Source: Thiocapsa bogorovii
GTDB taxonomy: Bacteria; Pseudomonadota; Gammaproteobacteria; Chromatiales; Chromatiaceae
Direction: 5' to 3'
Length of the DNA stretch: 64,000 bases
Assembly: GCF_021228795.1 (NCBI RefSeq)
Contig: NZ_CP089309.1
Coordinates: 3,965,501-4,029,500, forward strand
Shown here: positions 1 to 9,524 of the stretch, piece after piece
Layout of the letters: each line of letters begins with the position of its first letter
How positions within the stretch are numbered: position 1 is the stretch's first letter
Notes under the pieces: model-generated
What the model was told of the DNA's origin: nothing
The model's input: the letters and a program-made list of their open reading frames with translations, nothing else
Databases searched by the model: none
Translations under genes and position numbers: made by a program

Positions 1-4
1 AGTC

Positions 5-526
5 GTGGCAGAAGCAGTCAATGGAGCCGCGCTCGCGCAGCGCGTGGTGGCGCCGCAGGAGGTCGTGGAGGTGGACTACCAGGTCACGCCTGCCGACGCC
101 GCCTTCGCTTCGCTCGAGCCGGTGGTGCTCGGACGCGTACAGCCGAATCCGGGCAGCTTGTTGAGGCTACTGATGTTGACGCCTGGCTATGGCTCGCTGA
201 GCTTTTCGGTGATGGTTCGAGCCGCCGGGGGAACGTTCGGACCGCCCGCCGAGGGTGCCGAATCCCTTACCGGACTGATGGTCGAGTTCGACGACGGCTC
301 GGAAGCGAGGCTCACACCCGACCAGTCGGAAGCGGAGGTCAACCTCGTCGGGCGATTGATCGACCAGATTCTCGGCACCGCGGACGATCAGCAGCGTTAC
401 TTCTACCGGGTCACCAATCTCCATCCGAGTGGCGAGGGGGCTCGCACGGAGTGGCGTGAGGGCCAGGGTACCGATCCTCTCACGGTCGGGACTGCGGTCG
501 TCAAGCTCGGGCAGTTCGACTTCTGA
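5..526 (+). CDS. Unknown protein with C-terminal repeat module, possibly 5'-partial
   Basis: I do not recognise this 173-residue protein. It is displayed from a GTG at position 5, but the frame is open to the window edge, so the real start may lie upstream. Its C-terminal third (YFYRVTN, then TEWREGQGTD) resembles the end of the next gene (YRTRAV, then SDWREGEGD), which points to a shared beta-strand-rich module. No signal peptide or membrane segment is visible. The stop overlaps the ATG of the next gene (TGATG), so the two are translationally coupled. Confidence 0.75.
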   Translation: MAEAVNGAALAQRVVAPQEVVEVDYQVTPADAAFASLEPVVLGRVQPNPGSLLRLLMLTPGYGSLSFSVMVRAAGGTFGPPAEGAESLTGLMVEFDDGSEARLTPDQSEAEVNLVGRLIDQILGTADDQQRYFYRVTNLHPSGEGARTEWREGQGTDPLTVGTAVVKLGQFDF

Positions 527-2142
527 TGCTCGTCCTAATTCGCGATGGCGACTCCTTTGCGGACGACTCGGACGAAGCGGTTCGGTATCGACTGCCGTCC
601 GGACTGAGGCCGCTGACCGCGCCAGACGGTTCGAGTCAGGTCGCCCTGAGCCGGAGTCCGGACGGAGGACTGCTCCACCTGCGGCTGACGCCAGTCTGGC
701 CGAAGCTGGCGGCGGGGGAGCGGCGTGTTTCCTTTGCCGATGGTCGTTTCCGTCTTCTGCTTCGGACTCCAACCGCGTCCGAGAACGGTCAGTGGCGCCG
801 AACGGCTGCTGTCGGCGATGCGGTCGTCGATCGAAGCGTAAGTCTCGACTCGCTCGAAGTTGCGATTGCCCAGCGTCTCGGCGCCGGCGGCGATGAGGTC
901 ATCGACGTCGAGGTCGAGCTGAAGGTGCAAGGCTTCGCGCCGACATTCCCCTGGCGTGTGCGTGCCGATGGCCGAATGGTGCAGAGCCAACTCACGGCGC
1001 TTGTAGGCTCATCGCCGGCCGACTGGACACGGATCCAGGATGCGTTTCTCGGGCTTGACACCACGGTATTCACTTGGTACCCGCTGGCACCGGCAGCGCT
1101 GCCACCGCCGAATGACGAGGCGCTGTTGACGATTGCTCTGCACTCCGCGCCTTTCCTGCTGGATGCCGCGGACGACGGGTGGGTCGTTCGGCAGGCGGTG
1201 CCTGAGCATCTGGAATTGAGCCTCCAGGTACCTCGGCTCGACTCCCGGCTGATTGGCTTTCGGTGGTCGTTCTCCGAGTTCCTGGCCGCTCAACCGGATC
1301 CCGCGCGTTACCTGACCGAGATCCGAGAGCCGGCGCCGTTCGAGGCCGCGGAGCTGCTGGTAGTGAACGATGTATTGCTGTCCGACGCCGGCGTGCGCAG
1401 CCTGGAGGTCGAGATCCTCACCGGAGGCCCAACCGGGAGGCTGCGGCATGTGTTCCGCCCCGGTGAGCCAGGGGCAGTGCGGCTGCGTTTCGTGCGAGAG
1501 ACCTTCGAGGTGCTTGCGCTTTCTTGGCGGCTCAAGGCGGCAGTTTACACGCCCAGGGGGACGACGATGACCGAGACCGGCTTCCGGCCGACCGGTCTCT
1601 TCCTCGAAGTGAACACCGCCGCGCTCGGACTCACGCCCCTGCGTTTTCGAGCGGAGCCGGATCTCTTCGATACGCTCGAGGCGTTGGAGGTCGCGGTGGG
1701 TTCTCGAGCTCTGAAGCTGACCGCGGAGTCCCCGGAAGCCTGGGCGGTGGGTCGTCAGCCGCCGCCCGCGGTGGATGTGGCCGCGGTCCTCGCGGGCGGT
1801 CGCCGAGAGCCGATTGGCTCGATACCGATTGGCGAGCGTGGACTTACGGTGGGGGCGACGATTCTCGGTCAGGGCGAGGTTGTCGAGGTCGCGCTGCAGC
1901 CGGCCGCCGACAACGCGAGTCGCGTGGTCTACCATGCGGTTCAAGTGGAGGGCGGACCCTGGCGGACCCTTGAGCTCGATGGCGGAATCGTCTGGCCCGT
2001 GCGGCGCGAAAACCGATTCGCCAAACCGCGCCTGCGCTACCGGACGCGTGCGGTCCCGCGGACCGCCACCGGCGGCACCGGACCGATGGCGGAATCGGAC
2101 TGGCGAGAGGGCGAAGGTGACAGTGTAGTGGTGGAGGTCTGA
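526..2142 (+). CDS. Large unknown protein of the same repeat family
   Basis: 538 residues, no recognised family. The sequence is rich in alternating hydrophobic and charged residues, as in beta-sandwich proteins, and has no signal peptide or transmembrane stretch. The last 90 residues (VVEVALQP, then a W-rich middle, RYRTRAV, SDWREGEGD) form a module also seen at the ends of the flanking genes. The start is the ATG overlapping the upstream stop. The next gene begins 3 bp after the stop. Composition matches its neighbours, and the opposite-strand open frames look like shadows. A structural or surface-assembly role is possible but unproven. Confidence 0.75.
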   Translation: MLVLIRDGDSFADDSDEAVRYRLPSGLRPLTAPDGSSQVALSRSPDGGLLHLRLTPVWPKLAAGERRVSFADGRFRLLLRTPTASENGQWRRTAAVGDAVVDRSVSLDSLEVAIAQRLGAGGDEVIDVEVELKVQGFAPTFPWRVRADGRMVQSQLTALVGSSPADWTRIQDAFLGLDTTVFTWYPLAPAALPPPNDEALLTIALHSAPFLLDAADDGWVVRQAVPEHLELSLQVPRLDSRLIGFRWSFSEFLAAQPDPARYLTEIREPAPFEAAELLVVNDVLLSDAGVRSLEVEILTGGPTGRLRHVFRPGEPGAVRLRFVRETFEVLALSWRLKAAVYTPRGTTMTETGFRPTGLFLEVNTAALGLTPLRFRAEPDLFDTLEALEVAVGSRALKLTAESPEAWAVGRQPPPAVDVAAVLAGGRREPIGSIPIGERGLTVGATILGQGEVVEVALQPAADNASRVVYHAVQVEGGPWRTLELDGGIVWPVRRENRFAKPRLRYRTRAVPRTATGGTGPMAESDWREGEGDSVVVEV

Positions 2143-2145
2143 GCC

Positions 2146-4047
2146 GTGCTGCTTCTGCCAATCGAGGCGTCGGGCGAGGTCCTTTGGCTGAGAGACGATG
2201 CCGCCGGCGGTCGGGTCGGCGTGGCACTCGCTCGGCCACGTCCCGCCCGGGATGGGAACGGCAGACCGCGGCTCCGGCTTAGGCGCTGGATCCCCACCTC
2301 CGGTGGGAACGGCGGCTTGAGCCTCGCCGCGGGCCGCCTTGATCTGGACGTCGAGGTCGCGCCGACCGCCGCGGAGCTCACACGAGAGGGCTTCGACCCG
2401 GAGAAGGTCCGGGCCATGCCGTGGCTCGATGCTGCCGTGCGGCTTGAAGCACCGGGGCTCGATCCCGTCGAACACGAGGTGTCGATCACTGCCGGCGCGG
2501 TGGGGGTCCTATCTGCCGACCTCACCGATCATCAAGCGTCGGTCCTGGCGCCGCTCTTGGAGAGAGAGGGCACCTCGCCGCTTCAGGTGACCTGGTTGGG
2601 ACACGTGAAGGTGCGGCTCCCGCCAGTCGAGATCACTGCAGCCGCCGACGCGCGGGAGGTCCGACGACGCCTCCAGACGGTGCGAGGGGCTGCAAGGAGC
2701 GTCGTGGCGCGCGCGATCCTCGACGCGAGCGCGCGGATCGAGATCGATGGCAGCGAGGAGCCAGAGCGCGCACGCGCTCTGCGCGAGTGGGTTCTTGACG
2801 AACTTGCTCGCCGCTTGGAGGCGGGAGAAGATCTCGTCGTGCGCGCGTCGGCTTCGGACGTCGTCAGCTGGCCCATTCGATTGGCGACGACTCTCGACGC
2901 GTTCCTCCCTACCGACGAACGGTGGGAGCTCGTGCGAGATGTCATCCTCGATCCGAGTGAGATCGGTAGCGTTCCACCAATCGAGGTGCGGACGCTCGGG
3001 GATTTCTCAGGGCCGCTCGAACGGGTCGATGTTCGACTCCAAGCGATCGGCGCTGGCGAAGCGGCCGACATTGCTCTCACCGACGATGAGCCCAGATCGG
3101 CGCGACTCGGGACGACCTCGTTCCGTTGGAAGTACCGCCTAAAGCTCGCTTTCCAGTCGCCTAGCGCATGGTCCTCCTGGCAAAGTGTTGGTGATTCCAC
3201 GAGCGTGATCGTGCCGGTTTCGACGCCGCCTCATCTCGTGGTTGAGGTGTTCGCCGCCGGACTCGACTTCCAGGACCGGTGGCGGTCGGTTCGGGTGGAG
3301 CTCGAGCACAGCGCGATGGGATCGCCGCCGATATTCGGTGTCGTCGAGTTGGACGCGAGCCGGCGGAGCGCGATCTGGTCCGCCGAGCTCGAAGGGGCTC
3401 GCGGGCCGATCAGTGGCCGAGTGATCTATCTGTCGCAGCGCGGACTCACGGTCGAGCGGAGGATCGAAGGATTGAACGGTGACGCGATCGGCGTCGGAGA
3501 TCCGTTCGACGGCGACTGTGTCCGCGTCGCGCTCATTCCGACCGGCAGCGGCTGGCAGGACGTGGCACTCGCGATGGTCGACCTGCGCCACCGCGACGGT
3601 CGGGAGGTCTTCGAGGAAACCGTCGAGGTCCGAGGCCTCGACGATTTCGTCCAGTGGACGGCGCCGGCTCGACACGACGGACCCCGGGAGGTCGAATGGC
3701 GGTGCCACGCGAGCTACATTGATGGCCGCTTCGAGCAGAGCGATTGGCGCCGCAGCGCCGGTTCGGTGTTGGCGATTCCGCTGGTAGGGAAGCCGCGTCG
3801 CGAGATCCAGCTGTTGCCGATCTTCTTCGACGCCGCGAGAGCAAGACGGCTTGAAGTCCGTCTCGAGAGCGGAGACCGCATCGAGCGCATCGAGATCACC
3901 GACACGGCCGCACGCATGGTCGAGCTGCCCCCAGGTCGTTACCGTTACGGGTTGAGCTGGTATCTCGCAGACGGCACCCTCATCCAGGTAGGAGAGCGGG
4001 AAGCGGATGACGACGTAATCGTATTGCCCCGACCGCCTGCCTCTTAG
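2146..4047 (+). CDS. Large unknown protein with about four C-terminal beta-rich repeats
   Basis: 633 residues from a GTG 3 bp after the preceding stop. The C-terminal half contains consecutive units of about 80-95 residues. Each starts with a strand such as VEVFAAG, CVRVALIP or REIQLLPI, passes through a W- or Y-containing centre (WSAELEG, VEWRCHASYIDG, RYRYGLSWYLADG) and ends with an acidic turn before a hydrophobic strand (DDDVIVLPR). The protein at 8664-9524 ends the same way (READEEVLIILPP). No catalytic motif is visible. Its stop overlaps that of a decayed opposite-strand gene. Confidence 0.75.
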   Translation: MLLLPIEASGEVLWLRDDAAGGRVGVALARPRPARDGNGRPRLRLRRWIPTSGGNGGLSLAAGRLDLDVEVAPTAAELTREGFDPEKVRAMPWLDAAVRLEAPGLDPVEHEVSITAGAVGVLSADLTDHQASVLAPLLEREGTSPLQVTWLGHVKVRLPPVEITAAADAREVRRRLQTVRGAARSVVARAILDASARIEIDGSEEPERARALREWVLDELARRLEAGEDLVVRASASDVVSWPIRLATTLDAFLPTDERWELVRDVILDPSEIGSVPPIEVRTLGDFSGPLERVDVRLQAIGAGEAADIALTDDEPRSARLGTTSFRWKYRLKLAFQSPSAWSSWQSVGDSTSVIVPVSTPPHLVVEVFAAGLDFQDRWRSVRVELEHSAMGSPPIFGVVELDASRRSAIWSAELEGARGPISGRVIYLSQRGLTVERRIEGLNGDAIGVGDPFDGDCVRVALIPTGSGWQDVALAMVDLRHRDGREVFEETVEVRGLDDFVQWTAPARHDGPREVEWRCHASYIDGRFEQSDWRRSAGSVLAIPLVGKPRREIQLLPIFFDAARARRLEVRLESGDRIERIEITDTAARMVELPPGRYRYGLSWYLADGTLIQVGEREADDDVIVLPRPPAS

Positions 4048-4660
4048 CTCTTGGCGACCCGAGCCAGGCCGTAAAGGGAATCGAGCGCGCCCGCGACGGT
4101 TACCAGACCGTACATCGCCTGGAGGTCGGCCTCGGCTATCACACCCACAGGACCGGCGAGTCCCAGTGTCTCGAGCTCAGATATCAGAACCGTCGGCAGC
4201 GCATTGCCGCGCACGGCGGCGTCGGCCAGAGCGACGCCCGTGGCGCCGAGACACGCGGCGACCAAGGCCACTGGAACGCCGACGGCACAACTGGTGCCAG
4301 CTTCTCCGTCTTGAGCCAATCGGCGCCTTGATTCGGTACCACGTCGTCAATCTGGGCGCGGCGCAAGGGGAGCCTGGCCAGTGTGCGGCCGCTCCTCTTC
4401 GGGCGCGGTGAGCTGATCCGCGCTCGGAGCCAGGATCGACTTGAACTGCAGAAGGCCGCCGTTTTCCGCGTCGCCGCGGAACAGCACCTGCGACAGCCGC
4501 GGATCCGGATCGACGCCCACCTGACCTGCTCGCCAGATCGGCCCGGCGCGTTGCTCATTCATGCCGGCTCGGGCGCTTTCATGTGCTCGGCCTTCCGGGA
4601 CTACGCCCAGGAGACGTGCGATTGCCGGGGCTCGGGGTTCGATTGGTGCAACGGCCAAGA
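4044..4660 (-). pseudogene. Frameshifted remnant of an unknown gene
   Basis: Protein-like sequence on the minus strand runs through three frames. About 4660-4347 reads DPDPRLSQVLFRGDAENG and LLQFKSILAPSADQL. About 4360-4280 reads DDVVPNQGADWLKTEKLAPV. 4319-4044 reads VALVAACLGATGVALADAAV and ends GALDSLYGLARVAKS. No single frame links them and a TGA lies just upstream of the last segment, so at least two indels are implied. The family is not recognised. A short 91-residue gene using the TTG at 4319 is a less likely alternative. Confidence 0.5.
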
Positions 4661-5124
4661 CGACGCTGTCCAGCGATCTCTGGGCTTCTCAGTGTGCCAA
4701 CCGACTCGCGTCCACGCCAACCGAGCTCTCTAGGCGCCGACGGTGACAGGCGCCGACTGAATGATGCAGAGAAAGCTACGAGAAACTGGCAGGCTTCTCC
4801 CCCTGTCCAGCGTCTTGGTCGTGGATGAACAGGACCTTTCCGCTCGCACCTTCGCGCCCGGATCGCCGGAGTTGGAGTACGGTGCGTCACCGCGGCCCGG
4901 GTCGGCCATCACCGGAGGCACGGCTTCCCCTATCCGGCGGAGTTTGAGCACTTCGAGTTCAACCAACTCGTGATGATCCGGAGCCAGTTCGAGGAGAGCG
5001 CCGCCGCGCTCGCGAGGTCTTCCAACCGGTTCTCCCCAGGGTCGGGCAGTGGCTGGATGGAGCAGACCTGGCCGGCTGGAGCGACCGGGTCCAATCCTGT
5101 CCTCGACTCGGCGATGCCGAACTC
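4661..5124. other. Decayed sequence without a convincing gene
   Basis: No frame here looks intact. Part of the minus strand (about 5060-4940) reads like protein (ENRLEDLASAAALSSNWLRI) and ends at a TAG. This is probably more of the same decayed gene, cut by the mobile element at 5130. Confidence 0.4.
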
Positions 5125-6206
5125 TTCAACCTAAAAAGAGCAGTTAGCGCCCGTCGCGGAGCGTTTTCGGCCCGCGGGCGAGTACACATACCGGCGGTTC
5201 GGCGGCTACGCCGGCGCCGGTAACACCGCCGGCGGCTGCAATTGGCGGCCGTTGAGATACTTCACCAGCGCCCGCGAGAGGAGCCGGTACCAGCGTTGCA
5301 GGGGACTCAACTGCTCCGCAGTTCGGCGCAGCGTGTTGAAGAAGGCCGTGATCTCGCGGCAGGTCGCCTCCACCCACCCGGCTTCGGCATGGGGATGGCT
5401 GATGGTCAGGCGCGTCTGCCCGCCGTGACGGGTCAGTCGTGCCGGTGCGCTGAGCAGCAGCGGGCGGCTGGTGATCGCCTCGGTGTGCCGAGTCGGGTCG
5501 GCCAGGCGCACGAACAGGCTCCACCAGTTGTAGGTCAAGGCGGTGATGCGCGCCATGAAGCGGCAGCGCTTGATGTCGCGGGTGGTGAAGCCGCCCCAGC
5601 CCCAATGGTTCTTGAGCTCGTCGAAGGGATTCTCCGCGTCGGCGCGATCGCGATAGAGTTGCGCCACGCTCAGGATCTCATGGGGCAGCGAGGTCACCAG
5701 CACGGCGTACTCGTAGACGATCGTCTCGTCGGTGAGCTCGGCGAAGCTCAGGCGCAGCTGCTCGGGATCACCCTGCTCGACGACGGCCAGGTCGGCCTTG
5801 ATGCGCCGGCGCAGCACGACGGCGCGCCGGGCACGGCTCCAGCCCGACAGACGCAGGGTCGTCTCGGCCCCCTGCCAGCCTTGACCGGCATCGCACCACT
5901 CGGCATCGCGCATCAGGCGCTCGACGGTCTGCTTGACCTTGGAGGTCATGCGCAGCTTGAACAGATACGGGATCCCCTCCTGCTCGGCCCGTGCCATGTT
6001 GGCTTGGGTGCCCCAATCGCGGTCGCCGCGAATGCACAGCGGCCAGTGCGCCCGCGGCAGGCGCGCGAGCAACTCCCACAGCCCCGGCGCGCTGTACTTG
6101 GACGCGGTTTGGTTGCCGTCCAGCACCTCCACGTCCACCCCAGGTGTCAGGATAGATGTCGCCTCCCTTTGGGAGAATGTGTGGGAGGATGGGGCATCAC
6201 CGACCC

Positions 6207-6291
6207 GGGGCTTTGCGCCCTCCGGGGTCAGCCGGGAAGGAGCCCGAAGGGCGACTGACGGCTGACCCGGAGGGCGCGGCGCAAGCGCCCC
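6207..6291. repeat. Long hairpin in the IS3 leader
   Basis: An inverted repeat of about 19 bp (6215-6234 against 6259-6277, one bulged G) plus outer GGGGC/GCCCC pairs lies between the element's left end and orfA. Such structures can limit read-through transcription or translation of a transposase. That role is inference. Confidence 0.6.
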
Positions 6292-6313
6292 GAGGCATGA
6301 GAAGGCGAGCGAC

Positions 6314-6832
6314 ATGACAACCTATTCGAGCGAACTGAAAGACAGCATCCTGACGAAGCTACTGCCGCCCAACAACGTCGGCGTCCCGCAGTTGGCCGCG
6401 CAAACCGGCATCCCGCGCGACACCCTCTACGGCTGGCGGCGCGAGGCGTTGGGTCGGGCGCGTCGACCACGGGCATCGACGGTGCCTGCCGGGACGCTCG
6501 GCAGCGAGGAGAAGTTTGCCGTGGTGATGGAGACCGCCACCCTCAATGAGTTGGAGCTGGGCGCGTACTGTCGGCGCAAGGGCCTGTTCGCCGAGCAGAT
6601 CAGCGCGTGGCGCACGACCTGCCAGCAGGCCAATGCGCCGCTGACGAGCACGACCGAGCGGGCCGAGCGGCGCGCCGAGCAGGCGGAGATCGTGCGCCTG
6701 GGTCGGGAGTTGCAGCGCAAGGACCGGGCCTTGGCCGAAGCCGCCACGTTGCTGGTGCTCCAAAAAAAAGTCCGGGCGATCTGGGAGGAGCCAGAGGACG
6801 CTCGCTCGCCTATGAGCGGCGCGTACAAGTGA
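6314..6832 (+). CDS. IS3-family transposase OrfA
   Basis: 172 residues with a helix-turn-helix near the N-terminus (VPQLAAQTGIPRDTLYGWRR) that binds the element's ends. Near the C-terminus the gene crosses a run of eight A residues (6762-6769), a classic slippery site. Slippage by -1 would fuse it to the OrfB frame and give the OrfAB transposase. Its TGA overlaps the OrfB GTG. This is the usual layout for the family. Confidence 0.88.
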   Translation: MTTYSSELKDSILTKLLPPNNVGVPQLAAQTGIPRDTLYGWRREALGRARRPRASTVPAGTLGSEEKFAVVMETATLNELELGAYCRRKGLFAEQISAWRTTCQQANAPLTSTTERAERRAEQAEIVRLGRELQRKDRALAEAATLLVLQKKVRAIWEEPEDARSPMSGAYK

Positions 6833-7881
6833 GCGAGTACATCGCCCAAGCCTGTGCCGAGGGCGCCCGCCTGAGTCGCGCCTGCGCCGCCGTGGGGCTG
6901 TCCGAGCGCACCCTGCAGCGCTGGCGTCGCGACGGGGCGATCGGCGGCGACGGGCGCACGCGCGAGCACCGGACCGAAGGCGCGGTACGCACCCCGGCCA
7001 ATCGGCTCTCGCCCCACGAGCGACAAGCCGTCCTCACAGCCGCCAACGCGCCCAGGTTCGCGAGCTTGAGTCCGCATCAGATCGTCCCGGCGCTGGCCGA
7101 CGAGGGCTGCTACCTGGGATCCGAGTCGACCTTCTACCGCGTGCTGCGCGACGCCGGGCAGCTCGCCCGCCGCGGTCGCGCCAAGGCGCCGACACGGGTG
7201 CGCCCGCAGCCGCTGGAGGCGACCGGGCCGAATCGGGTTTGGAGCTGGGACATCACCTACCTGGCCAGTACCGTGCAGGGGATGTTCTTCTATCTGTACC
7301 TGATCATGGATGTCTACAGCCGCAAGATCGTCGGCTGGGAGGTCTACCCGCAGGAGTCCGCCGCGCACGCCGCCAGCGTCCTGCACAAGGCCTACCTGCG
7401 CGAAGGCGTGCACCCGGGCACACTGGTCCTGCACTCGGACAACGGCTCGCCGATGAAAGGCGCCACCATGCTGGTGATGCTCCAGCGCCTCGGGGTCGTG
7501 CCGTCCTTCAGTCGCCCGGCCGTGAGCAACGACAACCCCTACTCGGAGTCGCTGTTCAACACCGTCAAGGGTCGCCCGGACTTCCCCTCCGATCCCTTCG
7601 ACGGCGTCGAGGCGGCACGCCGCTGGATGACGACATTCACCGCCTGGTACAACACCATCCACCTGCACAGCGCGCTGAAGTTCGTCACCCCGGCACAGCG
7701 CCATCGCGGCGAGGATGTCGACCTGCTGGCACGGCGCGACGCGCTCTATCAAGCCGCCAGAGACGACAACCCGACGCGCTGGTCCGGACCCACCCGCAAT
7801 TGGACGCCGCCCGCTTCGGTCTTGCTCAACCCGGGAAAACCCCCTCGTGAACAGGAGAAGGCCGACACGAACATGACATGA
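6829..7881 (+). CDS. IS3-family transposase OrfB (DDE integrase core)
   Basis: About 350 residues from the GTG overlapping the orfA stop; the frame is open further upstream, as expected if it is expressed by -1 frameshifting at 6762-6769. It has a second helix-turn-helix (LSERTLQRWRRDG), an HTH_21-like segment, then the rve core with catalytic D in WSWDITYL, D in HSDNGSPM and E in NPYSESLFNTVK. It appears intact, so this IS could be active. Confidence 0.92.
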   Translation: MSEYIAQACAEGARLSRACAAVGLSERTLQRWRRDGAIGGDGRTREHRTEGAVRTPANRLSPHERQAVLTAANAPRFASLSPHQIVPALADEGCYLGSESTFYRVLRDAGQLARRGRAKAPTRVRPQPLEATGPNRVWSWDITYLASTVQGMFFYLYLIMDVYSRKIVGWEVYPQESAAHAASVLHKAYLREGVHPGTLVLHSDNGSPMKGATMLVMLQRLGVVPSFSRPAVSNDNPYSESLFNTVKGRPDFPSDPFDGVEAARRWMTTFTAWYNTIHLHSALKFVTPAQRHRGEDVDLLARRDALYQAARDDNPTRWSGPTRNWTPPASVLLNPGKPPREQEKADTNMT

Positions 7882-8663
7882 TTGATGCGACAACTACCTT
7901 GACACTTACCGTCCAGGATCAGACGCAGACCGGCGACGAAATAGGTGTGGTCGGTGTGCGAAGGGCGCCCCGGCTTGTGCGGGTTGTAGCCCTTGAGCGC
8001 ACCCTCTTGATGCCCGTAGAGCGGCTTGACCGTCACGTCGGTATCGAGAATCCAGGGCACGCCCGGCACCGGCGCCACGCAGGCGTCCAGGTGGTTCTGC
8101 AACCAGGCCACCCCGTCGGCTTCATCGAGCTTGCCGAGGTTGCGGCGCACCGAGTCCTCGCTCACCACCGCCTCCATGCCCAGCAGGGCGGCGTTGATGG
8201 TGTCGCCGCGCAGGGCACTGATGTGGGCATCGCGCTGATGCCCGGACAGCACCGCCAGGATGGCGGTACCGAGAACGTCGCGCGTGCTCGGGGCGTTCGG
8301 GCTGGTCAGCTTCAGCGGGCAGCTCTCGACCCAGGCATCGAAGCGCCCGCCCAGGCGCAAAAACTCGGTGAAGAACGGCAGCTGCCCCAGCGGGGTGACC
8401 GCCGCCTGCGCATCCCACTCGACGTGGACGCGCCCGCCAAACGTGTCCACCGCAACCGGGCCGGCATGCGGTACCAATGCGGTGGTTTCGGGTTCACCCT
8501 GCGGGTGAGGGATCGGGTTGCTCATGGGGACCTCCTTGCGCCGATATTTCAGCGGCTTGGATCACTCGAGGCAAGGTTTAACTGCTCTTTTTAGGTTCAA
8601 GCACTTTGTCCCTGAGCAGCACGACCGTGCTTCCAGCTGACGCCGGAAAGCGGCCGCGTCCGT

Positions 8664-9524
8664 TCATGCTTCTTCCTCGGTCGGCACATCGTTCTCCGGC
8701 GGGAGAATGATAAGAACCTCCTCGTCGGCCTCCCTTTCCGGCTGAGGATAAGCTTCGCCATCTCTCGTGTACAGAGTAGCCTGATAGCGATACCCGCGTC
8801 CGTCTTCGCTATCTGGAAAGTAATACCAGACCTCTGCGTCTGATGTATATACGAGCAGGCTTGCTTTCTGGTCTCCACGGGCGCCGGAGTGGACCAGCTT
8901 GACCTTGGCGAAGGCATAAACTTCGGGATTAGACAGAAAGATCACGCGGACCGATCGTACTAGCCGGTGCCCCAGAATCAGCATTGGCTCTTCCGATTCG
9001 GTCCAGTCGCAGCTGAACGATAGATCGGTGTTTGCCTTTGCCTCGTGCTCCACGCGATAGCTGTAGGTGCGGTGATCGTTGTTTAGAATTTCAATCCCCC
9101 ATGTGTACTCTGGACGTTCTGAGGAAAGTTCGAAAGCCGTCTCGACGAGGTAGCCGTGTGCGTCGTCGCGGTAGCGCATCGCGACTAGCGCGCGGTCTCC
9201 GCGATCGTACAAGGCTCGGCTCAGAAACGCCCTGACGAGGATAAGCCCCGCGAACGGTGAACAGATTGAGAGCAGAGACGAGTCCGCCGTCTGCTCGGCT
9301 TGCTCCAGGACTTGGTTCCTATGGTCCCGCCAGGTGACTTGATACGAATAGGGACCCGAACCGAAATCACTGGTTTCGCCCCAGGGGCTCGTCTCGTTCA
9401 GGATCATCCGGACTTCGGGCCGGCCTTCTTGCCAAAGACGCAACTCGGCCGAGTCCAGAATATTCCAGTCAATGCCGTTTGTTGAAACACTAACAAGGCG
9501 GTGAGAAGTCTCTGTTTCAGCCAT
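8664..9524 (-). CDS. Unknown protein made of about three beta-rich repeats
   Basis: 286 residues. The ATG is preceded by a strong AAGGAGG about 7 bases upstream. Three units of about 90 residues are visible, each with a central aromatic strand (PYSYQVTWRDHRNQ, RTYSYRVEHEAKAN, GYRYQATLYTRDGE) followed by an acidic turn and a hydrophobic strand (EEPMLIL, DEEVLIILPP). The same pattern occurs in the gene ending at 4047, so this is a divergent family member on the opposite strand and across an IS insertion. It has no signal peptide, membrane segment or catalytic motif. A + T is slightly higher than in the 1-4047 genes. Confidence 0.75.
   Translation of the reverse strand: MAETETSHRLVSVSTNGIDWNILDSAELRLWQEGRPEVRMILNETSPWGETSDFGSGPYSYQVTWRDHRNQVLEQAEQTADSSLLSICSPFAGLILVRAFLSRALYDRGDRALVAMRYRDDAHGYLVETAFELSSERPEYTWGIEILNNDHRTYSYRVEHEAKANTDLSFSCDWTESEEPMLILGHRLVRSVRVIFLSNPEVYAFAKVKLVHSGARGDQKASLLVYTSDAEVWYYFPDSEDGRGYRYQATLYTRDGEAYPQPEREADEEVLIILPPENDVPTEEEA

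Larger units (their letters stand above)
6138..7909 (+). mobile_element. IS3-family element nested in IS1380
   Basis: Imperfect terminal inverted repeats GTGTCAGGATAGATGTCGC (6144-6162) and, on the other strand at 7905-7887, GTGTCAAGGTAGTTGTCGC match at 16 of 19 positions. The sequence CGTCCA flanks the insert on both sides (6132-6137 and 7910-7915) and occurs once in the uninterrupted IS1380, so it is the likely target duplication. The element has the usual two overlapping frames, orfA and orfB. The exact ends are uncertain by a few bases. Confidence 0.85.
5206..8525 (-). pseudogene. IS1380-family transposase, disrupted
   Basis: The N-terminal part (8525-7910, MSNPIPHPQGEPETTALVPH onward) and the C-terminal part (6137-5206) align over their whole length with the intact 513-residue transposase at 21585-23126. 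They are separated by the nested IS3-type element. Substitutions relative to the intact copy include D for Y in SHTYHTYF and G for A in AEAAWVEA. It cannot make a functional DDE transposase unless the insert is excised. Confidence 0.92.
5130..8595 (-). mobile_element. IS1380-type element, copy 1, interrupted by an IS3-family element
   Basis: The 17-bp terminal inverted repeats CCTAAAAAGAGCAGTTA and its complement lie at 5130 and 8595. They are flanked by a perfect 5-bp duplication TTCAA (5125-5129 and 8596-8600). After subtracting the nested insertion (1772 bp plus a 6-bp duplication) the element is 1688 bp, exactly the length of the intact copy at 21515-23202. The two copies differ at several residues, so they are not a very recent duplication. 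Confidence 0.93.

Noticed and set aside
4383-4733. Plus-strand frame of 116 codons with several cysteines
   Set aside because: The opposite strand looks more protein-like, and this frame has no ribosome site or recognisable pattern.
6427-7893. 488-codon minus-strand frame
   Set aside because: Antisense to the IS3 orfA/orfB pair, which carry recognisable motifs.
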